Below, one piece after another: positions 10,840-21,959 of a DNA stretch of 64,000 bases (the stretch's first letter is position 1; every line of letters begins with the position of its first letter). The notes under the pieces were generated by a model. That model did no database searches. It worked only from the letters and a program-made list of their open reading frames with translations, and was not told the DNA's origin. Both the position numbers and the translations under genes were made by a program. The stretch lies in contig RDEW01000005.1 of the NCBI GenBank assembly GCA_011109175.1, positions 324,043 through 388,042 on the forward strand, in the 5' to 3' direction. The stretch comes from Dicyema japonicum (lineage: Eukaryota; Dicyemida; Rhombozoa; Dicyemidae).

Positions 10840-11095
10840 CAGATAGTGGAGAATAGCACATATTTGTAGGTTACCAAAATATATATATGTTAGCCTTTTT
10901 GATAACAGCCTTCAGCACTATTTGATGATCCAATAATATAATATTAAACAAAATATATGGATATACAACTGGAAAACACAATAAAATACAAAAGTAAGAA
11001 AGGACCACAACAAAGTTGCAACTGCACGCTGTACAATGTATTATTGTTTTAAAAGGTTTGCCATATTGTAAACAATTTTTAAAAATAAATTAATT
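10840..11095 (-). repeat. Right arm of the long inverted repeat
   Basis: Reverse-complement match of 4930-5200, ending outward in the same TTTTTAAAAATTGTTT run. A Jockey-like LINE begins within about 50 bp of its outer edge. Confidence 0.6.
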
Positions 11096-11140
11096 AATAA
11101 ATCTATCTATAATATCTGTTTTTCTCTCTCTATCGCTACA

Positions 11141-12075
11141 GAACAAAAAAGCAATTCAAGATCCCTGGAAAGTTCAAACTCTGGCTAGCTAACTTCCTTA
11201 GTGGTCGGAGGGGACGCGTCTGCATTGGTCAGTCAAGGTCTATTTCACGGCTTCTCCCTAACGGGGTTCTCCAAGGATCCCCTTTGTCTCCAGTTTTATT
11301 CAGCCTATTCATGACGGACTTCCCCACTCCAGACTCCGAAAATGATATTATTCTAACTTATGCCGACGACATCGTCATTACCTCACGCGATCAGGACATC
11401 CAGATTGCCACTTCGAAATTGCAAGAAAATCTGGACAAGCTTGACAAATGGCTATCAAAGAATCGTCTAACTACTAGCAGTGAAAAGTCCGTCACAACCC
11501 TATTTACTTCAGACAAGAGACTGGGAAGACGGACGGTCGAGCTAAAGGCAAACAATGAAGCTATTCCTTACAGAAAATCCCAAAGGATCCTTATGGTGAC
11601 TTTTGACATGCATATGTCATTCTCGCCCCATGTTAAAAGCGTAATTACGGAATGCGATAGAAAACTAATGTTCTGAAATGCCTCACAGTCCTATGGAAGA
11701 TCGGAAAGCAATCTGTTTTGGGAACTGTATATAAACAATTTATTGAACCATGCATATCTTATGCATGCGGTATATGAGTCCACTCATCTCTTGGACGAAT
11801 ATCTTGAAGATCAAGGCTAGCCGGAGAAGAGCCCCCAAAGTCACGGAACGCTAGATTTCTAGAGAACTCCAGCCACCAATGCCTCTTGAAGTCTTGATTA
11901 GAATGAACCACGGATCGCGCCGTCGTGATTGCGAAGGTCCAGTCACTCGAACGATACGTCCTTGCGAGCGACGAGGGAGGAGCATCGGGCCAAGATGAGG
12001 TCCTTGCTAGAGCGTGCTGGGATCACGTGATTATTAAGTTTGTGTGATCGTGGTCTCTGGTGTTGTTATTATTAT
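11141..12075 (+). mobile_element. Jockey/CR1-like LINE, 5'-truncated
   Basis: This encodes the second half of an APE-type LINE RT. LPNGVLQGSPLSPVLFSLFM is motif B, LTYADDIVITSRD is box C with both Asp, and a thumb region runs to 11676. After a frameshift come VYKQFIEPCISYACG-like sequence and a 3' UTR ending in GGGATCACGTGATTATTAAG (about 12019) and a (TTA)n tract. The family recurs at 27900-30815, where the 3' UTR is about as similar. No promoter or 5' half is present. Confidence 0.75.
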
Positions 12076-12079
12076 TAAT

Positions 12080-13340
12080 AGTCGATATTTCATTGTTTGA
12101 ATGTTCTGTGAGTCCGATGTTTTTGATCGATTTGTGGAAATTTTTGCAATAGAGGATTTGGTGATTTTTTCGATTTCAAGCCAGAGCAACAGATGTCTAA
12201 GGGGATCTCTGTGTTCCTCTCCGAAATCGAAGGGATTTGATAGTCCCTGAAAAGTAAGGATGTAGTTAGACTGTAGACTGATTCACAAATTCTAAATATT
12301 AGGGCATATTTCCATACACGTCTCCATGATATTGTCTTTTCGTAGACAATTGAAGGCGTTTTTGATCTCCAATTTGACAAGGTCATCCCCCGGGAATTTT
12401 TTATACTGTGGTTTAGGAATTGCTCATTGAATGGACAGAGGCTCGTATTCTAGGCCAACACCGACGCCTACTTGAAGTGGGTTCATGAATCGTGTGATGA
12501 GTGGAAAAGTTTGTCTGGAAGCAATCTTAGTAGCTAGTCTCCTGAATACAAATCCGACCACAACCAATCGTACTCCACCACCCTACTTATCAAATTGGTG
12601 GAAAACAGGACGTGGCGGAACTTCGGTATGTAGTCAGGTAGAATCCGGCTCATAAGTAAGGTAATTGAGCTTGAAAACGAAATCCTTGGTATCCTACTAA
12701 AAAGAGGTTAGTTTTTTTAGATGGCCAGGTCTCATTCCTTCAAGTTCGTCACTGCTACTAGAGGCAAATTTCGTATTGCGAAGTTCATAGTTTGATTCAG
12801 TCAGCGGACTCACTCCAAATGGGGGAGCGACTAAACGTAGGTTGTGAGGTGACAGAGAATGATTGTTTAGTAAGATATTGTAGGCGTTGAGAGTCGTTTT
12901 TTCAGTCCACCTGAGAAAAGTGCCTACGCGGGTACCAGATTCGATTAACTTTTCTTGAGACAGAACACTTCCTTGTTCGAATCATGTGTCTCCCGCGTAT
13001 GGTTAGAAGATGTGGGGCAATTGGGGTTTTGATTCCTCCCTTAAAAGAACCAATGTTGGTCCTCATGGCGGTACCGAGAGACTCCTTTCTGTGATCATCT
13101 CAATCAAGTCCCAGTGCGTAAGGCGCAAAACTGAGTAGGCGCAACCAATCCTGTATAGGAAAGGGCCTCTGCAGCGACAAGGTTTACGGCCTTGGGGATC
13201 TTGACCGGAATAGTCCGTGATGAGGTGTAAGAATGTTTCGGGTCCGTTGTTGATTGGTAATTAACGGGATAGTTAACAGTGGTGCGGGTACGGGGAACCT
13301 CCCTGCATAGGCCGAGGCTGCATTTTTGGTCTAATTCGTT
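12080..13340 (-). mobile_element. PHD-RT family relic
   Basis: The minus-strand frames run parallel to the intact ORF at 1-1963. SRTIPVKIPKAVNLVAAEAL corresponds to STRRIMIKIPKAARVPA, VVVGFVFRRLATKIASRQT to VGFVFRRLASKLASRA, then come PLQVGVGVGLE and VKLEIKNAFNCLRKDNIMET (motif A). Beyond motif A the QQGDP region is degraded to HRDPLRHLLL. There are many stops and frameshifts. Confidence 0.75.
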
Positions 13341-13589
13341 TACTGTTTAGCAAAAATAATTGAGGTTTTCATCGGATGAGAAAAAAAGCAAACTATTCTG
13401 GCATACGTTGGGTTTTCTTAATATTAGGCGGAGCATAACTTATTTCATTTTGGCAGAATAGGGATCTTAATGCAAAGCACCAACTTGGTTAAAAAATAAG
13501 TCGGTAGATACCAAGGAAAACGAAATGCTACCTATTCTGAGAAACCTAGTCATCTTGAACAACACCCTGTAGAATACCAGAACATCTTC

Positions 13590-14500
13590 CAAATCAAACG
13601 ACAGACGCCGGAAAACCCAAGGACTCTAGGGGCGTACAGGCCAATTTCCCTTCTATGCACATCTGCGAAAGTAATAGAAAAGTTCATCCTGATACGAATT
13701 CAACCATACCTTGATCCCATTCTAACCCGAGATCAAGGAAGGCTTCTCTACGATTACCCATCTTACATGTCTATTAAAATTCATCTCAGAGGGTCTTCAT
13801 TGAAAACCGTCATGAAAATTCTCTGTATGCTTTGTCCACATTCAAAATGCTGACGACATAATCGTCGCATCTAAGGATAATTACGTTGAGAGAATCTCCG
13901 GACTTTGCAAGCCTAACTAGACCTTCTGAGCATTTGACTTGAGAAGAATTTACTATTGGCAAGCTCTGAAAAGTCCTATACAACATTATCTACTTCTGAT
14001 AGAAGATTACATAACTGCACCGAGCCTAATCCTCAATAATGTATCCCTACCTTTAATTGTAAAGATTTTGGGGGTCATGTTCGACTCACGACATTTAGCA
14101 ACAAGTCACCAACACCATATCTTCCTCTAAAGAAAACTAAATTGTGCAAAGGCTCTTGGGTCACTATGGAAGTTCCTTCAACTCATTAATAAACTCACTC
14201 TACACGTAACAGCTTTACCCTTTTACGTCTGACATCATTCGTGGTCCTTCCAAAAGAACGGGCACTAAAATGATACTACCGAAGCACTGGTGTGTTCCAC
14301 GAGTCTATAGAAAGTGCTTTGGGTCGTGTGGAACACATAATAACAAAAAGTCAATTAAGGTTATTTTGTGCCTCGTCAACCACCCTTTGTACCAGTCTCA
14401 TCTAAAGTCTCTTCTTTTTCGCAAGTTCACTTACTTCATAAAGATTGTCAGCCGTATTTAGTTTTCTGCCGACGCCCTTCAACTTTCATTTACATGGAAA
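13590..14500 (+). mobile_element. Jockey/CR1-like LINE RT relic
   Basis: Plus frames read NPRTLGAYRPISLLCTSAKV, then IEKFILIRIQPYLD, then SSEKSYTTLSTSDRRL and a weak ILGVMFDSRHL. These are fingers, palm and post-box-C segments in the right order, with the palm core and box C largely deleted. Confidence 0.65.
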
Positions 14501-14589
14501 TTAATATTCTCATCCTCTTACTCCATAACAATTTGGAAAGGCCATGTTCCCCCAATTATAAATTAGGATGGCTACGATAAAGGATTTTT

Positions 14590-14930
14590 TATATCTTTAG
14601 CTTAACCTTTCCATTGAGCTTTCTACCGGAACGTTGAAAGCAACAGAGGCAAGGATTTTCCGGCAAGCTACATCTTCCACATCCTCCAAGAGCGATTTCT
14701 CAACGCAGCCTCAAGAATAAATAACGAAATGAGTAATGACAGAGAGTCTCCTTGTGGAACACCTAGAGTGGTTTCAAACAAGTTAGATTAAAATTTCCCA
14801 ATTTGACTGCAAAATGAATATCTCCGTTTCAAAATTTTATATAGTCAGCGGTAGATCTTCCTTTTCTAAATCTATTTTGTACAGGTAATAATAATTTGTT
14901 GAGTTTAAGATAATTGGTCTTAGGTAACTT
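14590..14930 (-). mobile_element. RTE-like LINE RT relic
   Basis: Minus frames contain QNRFRKGRSTADYI (motif near the RT palm) followed, after a deletion, by ETTLGVPQGDSLSLLISLFI and LEAALRN. The latter matches TTIGTPQGDPLSSILF..LEAALRD in the element at 43296-43493. Confidence 0.65.
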
Positions 14931-15345
14931 GTGGGACGTGAATCTTTCGCCGTACTCTTTCATTTTTGTTTTCTTATTACTTTTTCATGTCAAATCTTTA
15001 AAGGTTTATACAAACTTTCTAAAAAAATCGAGTGATCACTGGACGTTTCGAGACCATCATAAGATCTCGAGTTTTTATAAGACTTTTGTTAGTTCTTCAA
15101 CACAAGATATAGTCCAGTTGGTTGTATATTTTAATCAGGTTTTTATTTTGTCATTTCTTGAACCAGTCCAAGTGATATCAAAAAATTCTATTGACTCTAA
15201 TATTCTCCAAAATTTTGATTGTCAAAATAAATATTGTAGTATTTTTTGTATTTTAAATTATTATTTGATATCAAACCAAAAATTCTTAAATTATCAATTA
15301 ATTTGTTAAACCACAAAATAATCAGTTTGTTAGTTAAGAAATCCA
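14931..15345. other. No gene recognised
   Basis: A 131-codon plus-strand frame (14914-15309) crosses this AT-rich stretch. It is Phe/Ser/Leu/Asn rich with no motif, and its distribution of residues looks like translated AT-rich noncoding DNA. Confidence 0.4.
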
Positions 15346-15349
15346 ATAA

Positions 15350-16882
15350 TTAGTATTCAAGGTCGTCGATGAAATTTTTTATCAATTCAAAGGCTGCCGC
15401 AGGTTGATCAGTTGGAACCAAATGTCCTGCATTTCTAACCACAATTTGCTTGAAATTTCCAGACGCTCGAACATATCCATTAACTCTCTTGGGATGTTTT
15501 AGAATACCAATTTGCTGAGGGGCATCGTTGAATACAGCTTTTCCATTCCATTCTAATTTTTCATATATTCTGAAGTCGATCCGGGGGGTACAATAGTATC
15601 CAGCTGGCCATTGAAAAGGAGAGTCTTGGATGTTGAAATAAGACAACCTTATATCCAGAATTTAGAAGATATGTAAAATTCTGAACTATTGATTTCATTA
15701 AATCAACGGCCATAACAGCATTCATTACCAACCATTTTTTGCTGAACTCTACGTTACCTGCGTTTACTTTTTGGGAATTTCGTCGAAGAAACTCTGGAAA
15801 ATAATAAACTTGCGGCTAAAACTGAGCACTCAATCAAACTGCATCATATCGATAGTTGTTAGGGCTAGAAAGACCAGTCATGTTGGTGTAGAAAGTCGGA
15901 TATACAAAATTGTCTGATTCGATAAGTTGATCAAAAATCTATATGTTAAGCCGAAATCACCCAAGCACTTTCTACATATTCTTCTCTCATAATGGATTCT
16001 TGAATGGCATCTCTATATTTATCGAATTTTTCGATTTGGTTGTCGAAAATAAGTCCCTTGTAGTAATAATTGATTCCGTAATCGAGCGACTACAATAAAT
16101 AATAATCTTGCATTGAAAGGATCAATCCAAGCACCACCAATGGCCATTCCTTTCAGATTCATTGGGTGTACGTTTTTTTTATTCCACTCATCGATCGCAT
16201 AAAGTGCAGCTGGAATGTATTTCCCTGCATAAGAAAGTCCACTAAAGTAAAGATGATTCGGTTTCAATTCAGGGAATAGAATATAAAATTGTCGCATGCA
16301 TCTAAAATAGCATTTACTATCTACTCTGATAAGAAACGACCAATCATTTCTTCAGTGGATAAGAAACATTCTTCTCCGAAAAACTGAATCCAACTCCTAC
16401 CTGACAGTAAAATTACTAAAACTGGATTATCAATGAAAATCAAATTGTATTCTCTCGACCACGTGATTTCTCTTTTTGTAACTAAAAATTTTAAATGAAT
16501 TGTACCTGTTAAATCTTCATTAACGTAGTATGGACCGATTTGCGCAAAAACTCCTGTCATTGAAGAAGATCCAGGTCCACCATTAAGCCATACTATAACT
16601 GGTGCAGAGGCATTTCCATTCTTTAATGATTATCTCAAAATATTACTTCTGCTTTAAAATACCAGAAAAACATATTTCTAACACAGTCATCACTCACTCT
16701 GAAGAATCCAGAATAACTCTCAACATCTCCGACAAGTGGTTCGACATAGCTTAACTGTCTTGCCAGCTCAAACTCCCCATTGTTCAAATTAGTCTGTGAG
16801 TATTAAAGGTTCGCTTTTGTCAGGTAATGCATTTTGCACATAATTGATTAAACAAAATGAAAGAAAACAGAAAGAATCCCAT
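15350..16882 (-). CDS. Serine carboxypeptidase (CPVL-like), spliced
   Basis: Peptidase family S10; such enzymes remove C-terminal residues in lysosomes or outside the cell. The start ATG at 16880-16882 opens a hydrophobic leader MGFFLFSFILFNQL. After splicing come VIVWLNGGPGSSSMTGVF (oxyanion hole), IDNPVGVGFSF, the nucleophile motif GLSYAGKYIPAALY, NGQLDTIV (catalytic Asp) and RNAGHLVPTDQP (catalytic His), ending at 15350. Introns at 16621-16646, 16482-16505, 16401-16422, 16302-16324, 16090-16111 (GC-AG), 15939-15960, 15816-15839 and 15625-15647 are 22-26 nt, and each restores the family sequence. Oddities: Leu replaces the usual Glu before the Ser; the frame breaks in the C6 run at 15583-15588 and twice between 16790 and 16840. 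It may be intact with sequencing errors, or a young pseudogene. Confidence 0.85.
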
Positions 16883-17440
16883 TTTAATTGCGAATTTTTA
16901 AAGAATTTATTATAATAACTGTATTAGGTTTAAAGTTCTAAAAATATTTTTTAAATCTAATTTAATAACTAATTTAAATTTCATTATTTTTTATCTCAAA
17001 TTTTTTGAAATTTATAATTTGTTAAAAATTTTTCTATTTATTTTTATTCGTCAATACACGAAAAAAAGACATTCCAGTTCTACCATGCTGAACATCCGCC
17101 TCGAAGCCTGGTAGACAAAGACGTTCTCCAGCTTCTTACATACCTATATCCGTGAAAATGCTGTCTCCCATGCACCATGGAAAAACTCGTTATGTGAAAG
17201 ATCCTTCCTGACCAGCTATGTTTCAGGCTCCAACATAGCTCCAAAGTGGATCTGCCCACCACTACTCATTTGGATTTTTAAGTCAGTTTATTACCGAGGG
17301 ATTTAGCACACTCGTCGTCATCTTCGGACTGTTATTTAAGAAGCCTTCACTCAGTGTCCAGAAAAATACTGACTAAGAAGTTATTCTACATTAACATTAA
17401 AATGAAATTATGGAATTATAATTTACTTAATGGATGCAGA
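16883..17440. other. No gene recognised
   Basis: Upstream of the carboxypeptidase: about 170 bp of AT-rich sequence that may hold its promoter, then 17080-17280 with more even composition. A 60-codon minus frame there (17080-17262) has no family resemblance. Confidence 0.35.
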
Positions 17441-18650
17441 AGACAAGTTTCCGTTCGCTCTTTGAAATCAGGATCTGGTATATGATCAAATACAAAAGGA
17501 TCAAAATGACCAAAAAATGCGACAACGAAATTCAGTAGCTCTTCTCGCTCTCCGGGAAGTGTGATGGCTAACTACTTCACGGTAGATGACAAGACGTCGT
17601 GCAACACTGAAGTGGCTAAACCTGCAGACGAACCCACGAAAGCCGATTTAACAGACAACCCGTCCTTACTGATTTTAGTCGAAGATCGATACGTCCTGTA
17701 CCTCTACGACCAGTCCGGATATATGAGAATGAGCTACAGAGGATCGAGATCCTTCCGGTTTAGATTCCACAGCAACTTCGACAAGATGGCCTTTATGGAA
17801 GCATGAATGACACTTGTCCCTTTGGACCGGAATGGCACCGGTGCAAAGCGTTAAACTCAAAACCGTTGGAGATTGTCATTAAGAACCTGCCCTTCTGGGT
17901 CGAGGAAAACGACCTTCTGGATTACCTACAGGAGATGGATCCTTCAACCACGAAGGTCACTAGAATGTTCAGAGGAGAACGGAAGATGCCAATGGCGAAA
18001 AAGATAATCAGCAACAAATCAGAGGCCCGTTGTGGCTTCTCCATTGTAAGAAACGCGATGGATGAAGAGAGGACCGCTGATCTGCTACAGCTGCCAGCAA
18101 GTCGGGCATTTTGCATACCAGTGTAAGGAAAAGAAGTGTTTCCCATATGCGGGAGAACATGATATCTCTGAATGTAAAGTGGACCTGGTACTCAAAACTA
18201 ATTGTGTTAACTGCGGATCTTCCAAACACGGCGCCATATACGGAGGATGCCCCTTGCTATTGGAAGCCAAACATAAACTTGATCAAGGCAGAAGGACAAC
18301 CAACATTGAAATCAACAAGGTGGAACCAACAGATCGAAAAAGAATAATCGGCCCTCGAATTATCAAATATGAACCAGTTTGAAAGGCACCCAAAGTGATA
18401 TGTCTGAGAAGATCTCAAAAGAACTAGAAGAGATAATCTCAAGGCTAAAAGAACTGTGCAATCTACTTGGTGTGGATTTACTAAAGATGGTGAACCTGGC
18501 GATGGAGAGACCAGGCCACCTAAAAGCAAATTGAGAAGAAGTGCTGGTGAATGCCCGATCCTTGAGGAAGAGGCAACATGACCTAGCACTACTTACTCTG
18601 AGTGTATAATCAGACTGCATTTCTAATAGTTCCAACGTTAGTATATAATG
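17440..18650 (+). mobile_element. LINE ORF1 (Gag-like, CCHC zinc knuckles), frameshifted
   Basis: Three overlapping plus frames give one Gag-like protein: 17561-17806, then 17803-18126 with LEIVIKNLPFWVEENDLLDY (an RRM-like Gag fold is likely), then 18062-18382 with CYSCQQVGHFAYQC and CVNCGSSKHGAIYGGC zinc knuckles. This is the ORF1 architecture of Jockey/I-type LINEs. Two frame changes and stops near 18380 show it is not functional. It may be the first half of the LINE whose remains continue at 20560. Confidence 0.7.
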
Positions 18651-18849
18651 GCTAGCGTAAAGTCTAGACGTATGAACTTTTTCTGACCAAGTAGAACGCT
18701 CATAACCGCGGCATGTCAATTTGACGCCATTGACAGAATCCACTGCTTTTTTTCTGATGGTTTCATTTTAATGACGCTTTTCCGTCACAACGTCGTCGAC
18801 TGTATAACAATCCTTTTTTGCAGGCCGCGCGTTTGACATCCCTGATCTA

Positions 18850-18962
18850 GGGGATCGGATTTCTACATGCACAGGAAATCTCTGTAAGCGCTGCTGACTA
18901 TTTGAGCGAACATCGCTCGTCATCCTGAGAGGGGATAGCCACCCAGTCAGGGCAGCTACTGT
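18850..18962 (+). repeat. Dispersed hairpin-bearing repeat, copy 2
   Basis: Same repeat as at 6442-6555 (opposite orientation). The stem GAGCGA/TCGCTC is kept, with a different 3-nt loop (ACA). CAGCCACGCAGTGAGGGC of copy 1 reads TAGCCACCCAGTCAGGGC here. It is followed about 50 bp later by a hAT terminus. Confidence 0.65.
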
Positions 18963-19011
18963 ATGATGATCAGTTGATGCTTCTCTTAATAAATAGAGTA
19001 TTATAGAACAG

Positions 19012-19480
19012 TGTTTCTCAACGATGTGCCATTTTAATCAATATGATTTACTTAAGTTTTTGTGTCTGCTATGTTGTGTGGATTTATGAAACGAAATGAT
19101 GGAACCATCTCGCTTATTAGAACACGTAAAACGAAAGCATTCTTAATCACTAGGAAAAAATATTGAAGTTTGTAAAAAACCTAAGGCCAAACAATGACTA
19201 CTTCCCTGTGTAGATATAACATATTCTGGAAAGGAATCTTTCAAATTACTAAAAAACTATTCTATTCAGTTGCGATTCAATGTGAATAAGAATAGACAAG
19301 ATGCCCCAAGACCCCGAGCAATCATAAGTATTTTTCTCGAAAAACAGCCCTCCGATAAAGAGTAGATAATGTTTACATTACTTAAACCTCATCTGATGCA
19401 AAAATGACACTCTATTTTAAAAAGTAAGACAGTAATTTTATGTAATCCAAAGTATTTCCAAGACATTGAAAGTACTCTTG
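19012..19480 (+). pseudogene. hAT element 5' end, BED-finger relic
   Basis: The terminus CAGTGTTTCTCAACGATG is followed by a frame with EMMEPSRLLEHVKRKHS, the end of a BED finger (MKPSKLLRHxxxKHP), and by poorly conserved sequence with stops. No catalytic residues can be placed. Confidence 0.45.
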
Positions 19481-19490
19481 ACTTCTTGTT

Positions 19491-19805
19491 TTGAAGAATT
19501 ATAATTTCCATCAGAGATTAATGTTTTTGGGACGTTTTCTTCCTTATTTCCTCTTTCAGGAAAGCATAGAGATTCTAACAAACTTATTGCCGAGTCTATT
19601 GAAAAAATTTCAAATATTGGTAAAAGTCATTTTTAGGACAAGGGTTCCATTCGTTGCTGCAGCTTTTCCAAAAAATGAGGATTTCGAAAATTATAGAGTT
19701 TTTCGGTTTATGATTACTGCGTATTTACGGTCCAATGGTGTGCCTATGCAAATGGAGCATATTTTTTGCTTAATTGGCATTGAACCTAAGGAGTTTGTAT
19801 ATTAA
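19491..19805 (+). other. Unassigned 104-codon open frame
   Basis: An open frame rich in Phe/Leu with no motif I recognise. It lies between a hAT 5' relic and an R2-like relic, and could be part of either or chance. Confidence 0.25.
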
Positions 19806-19889
19806 TCGTGCTAAACATGTGAGAGGACTTGTGTTGGAAAGAAACTCCAGCATTAGCGGGTCCTTAAAACTAAGAAAACACATATGACA

Positions 19890-20455
19890 CAATCGCAGGA
19901 TTCCTTGCTTTCAAGTACAAGATGAACCCAACCCAAATAAGCTTTATCAAAGACTATCAACAAAAATCCCTGTTGGATAGTATCAGGAGAAAGTCAATCC
20001 AATATAATTTATGATTGTTGCAAAGATGAGAATATTGATGTTGGATCCGCTGGGTGGTTGGTCAGTGGAAACAATTATCGGAGATCCGAGGCTTTGTTTT
20101 GTCTTCTTGAAGAGAGGAATCTGTTTTTACGGATAAATATTCAACATGTAATCACTGTAAGAAATCAAAAAAGTCGGTGGATCATATGGCTACATGTTGC
20201 AATAGGATGCTTAACAGCGACTACATTAGAAGGCATGAGATGCATAGTGGTTGGATGCATACATTCGCACTTGTGCAGAATGTACGACGTCAAAATGTCA
20301 GAGACCAAAGATGCATTCTGTCATTTTTGAAACAAACTGAAGTAGAAAAGTTGCATAAGTACGATTTATTGGCTGGAGAGCTCAGTCTACTGTATGGTAC
20401 TCCAGTCAAAGTCATACCTATTGTTTTCGTGTCGTTTCAAAGTGATTGAGATTGC
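19890..20455 (+). pseudogene. R2-like element C-terminal relic (divergent)
   Basis: Plus frames follow the R2-like protein in order: FLAFKYKMNPTQISFIKDYQ, NNYRRSEALFCLLEERNLF (compare SPRSEALYTYMQDRNIFW), then the zinc knuckle CNHCKKSKKSVDHMATCC (compare CPHCKSRSMSVDHLATRC), then VEKLHKYDLLAGELSLLYGT. The PD-(D/E)XK part between knuckle and last motif is mostly lost. Divergence is high, so this is an older lineage of the same class. Confidence 0.7.
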
Positions 20456-20559
20456 TTATAAATTTCACTTGGGAGCCTATCTTAATCGATGCACCAATTA
20501 GAACATACATTCAATCTGTTTTGCTAAAGAAGATGTGGCTATTAAAGTCCGAATCCCAG

Positions 20560-21690
20560 AATTTTAATAATATTGGTTAACGCAAATCTCCCGCCTTTGA
20601 GTTCTTGCTCCTCCAAGATCCATTGTGCCCATGACAAAAGGGGAAAGATGCTAATTGAGGACTTTCACAGTCTCTGCATACTCAACGATCCGGCTTTCCA
20701 TACAAGAACACCTACTCGACGTACCAATAAACCCTCATCCATTGACATCTCACTGTCATCTCTATCCCTGGCCTTTCTTTTTGACTGGTCAGTGAAATAT
20801 GTCACCAGGAGTGACCACAATCCAAAATTTTTGGAGGTCAAACGAGGTCACGGATAAAAGGACCCGACGATAATTAATTACAGCCATGCGAACTGGAGAG
20901 GATTCAAGGAGTACTCGATACTTTCATTTGACTCTTGAATTTCCCCACTCCTCCCTCCGTCGAACAATTAGTGAAATGATTCAACTCCACCATAAATGCT
21001 GCGAGAAAAAAGAACATTCAAATAACAGGCAACCTACGTTTCAACAAAAAGACGAAACGTTTGATCAGAGAACGAAATAATATAAAGAAGCTGAAATCGC
21101 CAACAGAAGAAAACATTAGAAAAATACAAGAACTGAACAGAGAGATCAACAAGAGCATTAGAAGATCCTCCCCAGAGACGAAAGGCGAATTCTAAATCCA
21201 ACCCGAAAGCCTGATAAAATATTATACGTCTATCTCCTACAGGGAGTTTTCAAAAGAACGCCAAGTATTCCTATAAAAGATTGAATTGAAACACTCCGAT
21301 GACGGTATCCTCTCTACTAGCCAGTATCTCCAGCCTCTTAAGGACAGAAGCATTCAATCAGTGACTCAGTCCTCCCAACAAATGCTTGACAAGCTGAACT
21401 ATGACTCTCGAAACGGAGGCTCGAGACAACATCAACAAAGTCCTCTGTTACGCAGTTTTCAAAGACAGCTCTGTGGCGAACCAAAAATCATTACAAAGAA
21501 CAAGACTATTCCTATTAACAAAACACTGAAGATTCTGGAGGTCACCTTTGGCCAGGGACTCTCTTTTATCCGACATGTTGCTTCTGCTCTGAATAAAATG
21601 AGAATCCTAAAAAATGCTCTCAAAAACACTTAAAGACCAAACTGGGCCCTTGCCACAATTTATGAACAATTTATCTGACCCACAATGGCG
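20560..21690 (+). mobile_element. Jockey-like LINE relic with internal deletion
   Basis: The endonuclease C-terminus is seen at 20573-20857: IEDFHSLCILNDPAFHTRTP, SSIDISLSSLSLAFLFDW, and SDHN, the catalytic SDH. RT C-terminal segments follow at 21286-21633 (TKNKTIPINKTLKILEVTFG) and LATIYEQFI near 21655. The fingers, palm and box C are deleted. Confidence 0.65.
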
Positions 21691-21734
21691 TATGAAGTCT
21701 TTCGTGGACAATGCAGATTTCAGGTTTCGACTCT

Positions 21735-21800
21735 TAAATCCGATAATCATGTTCTACTCTTTTATGCGGATGATTTTGTTTTGATTTAACTTTAAATTTT
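21735..21800 (+). mobile_element. RT box C fragment
   Basis: A short frame reads LLFYADDFVLI, the catalytic YxDD box of a reverse transcriptase, with little recognisable around it. It separates two longer LINE relics. Confidence 0.4.
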
Positions 21801-21959
21801 AGCGTGGCGTTATGTGGTTCACCGATTCACTAATTCTTTAGGTTTTGGTAACGCCCAGAGGGCACCTAATGTCCCTCCAAAGACAACCATTAAACATTTA
21901 CCTCCGAGAAAACTGTCTCCAAGGCGGCAGGCACTACTATCCTCATCTACCCGGAAAGA

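Noticed and set aside
14914-15309. 131-codon plus-strand ORF as a gene
   Set aside because: Low-complexity translation of AT-rich sequence, no motif and no splice partner.
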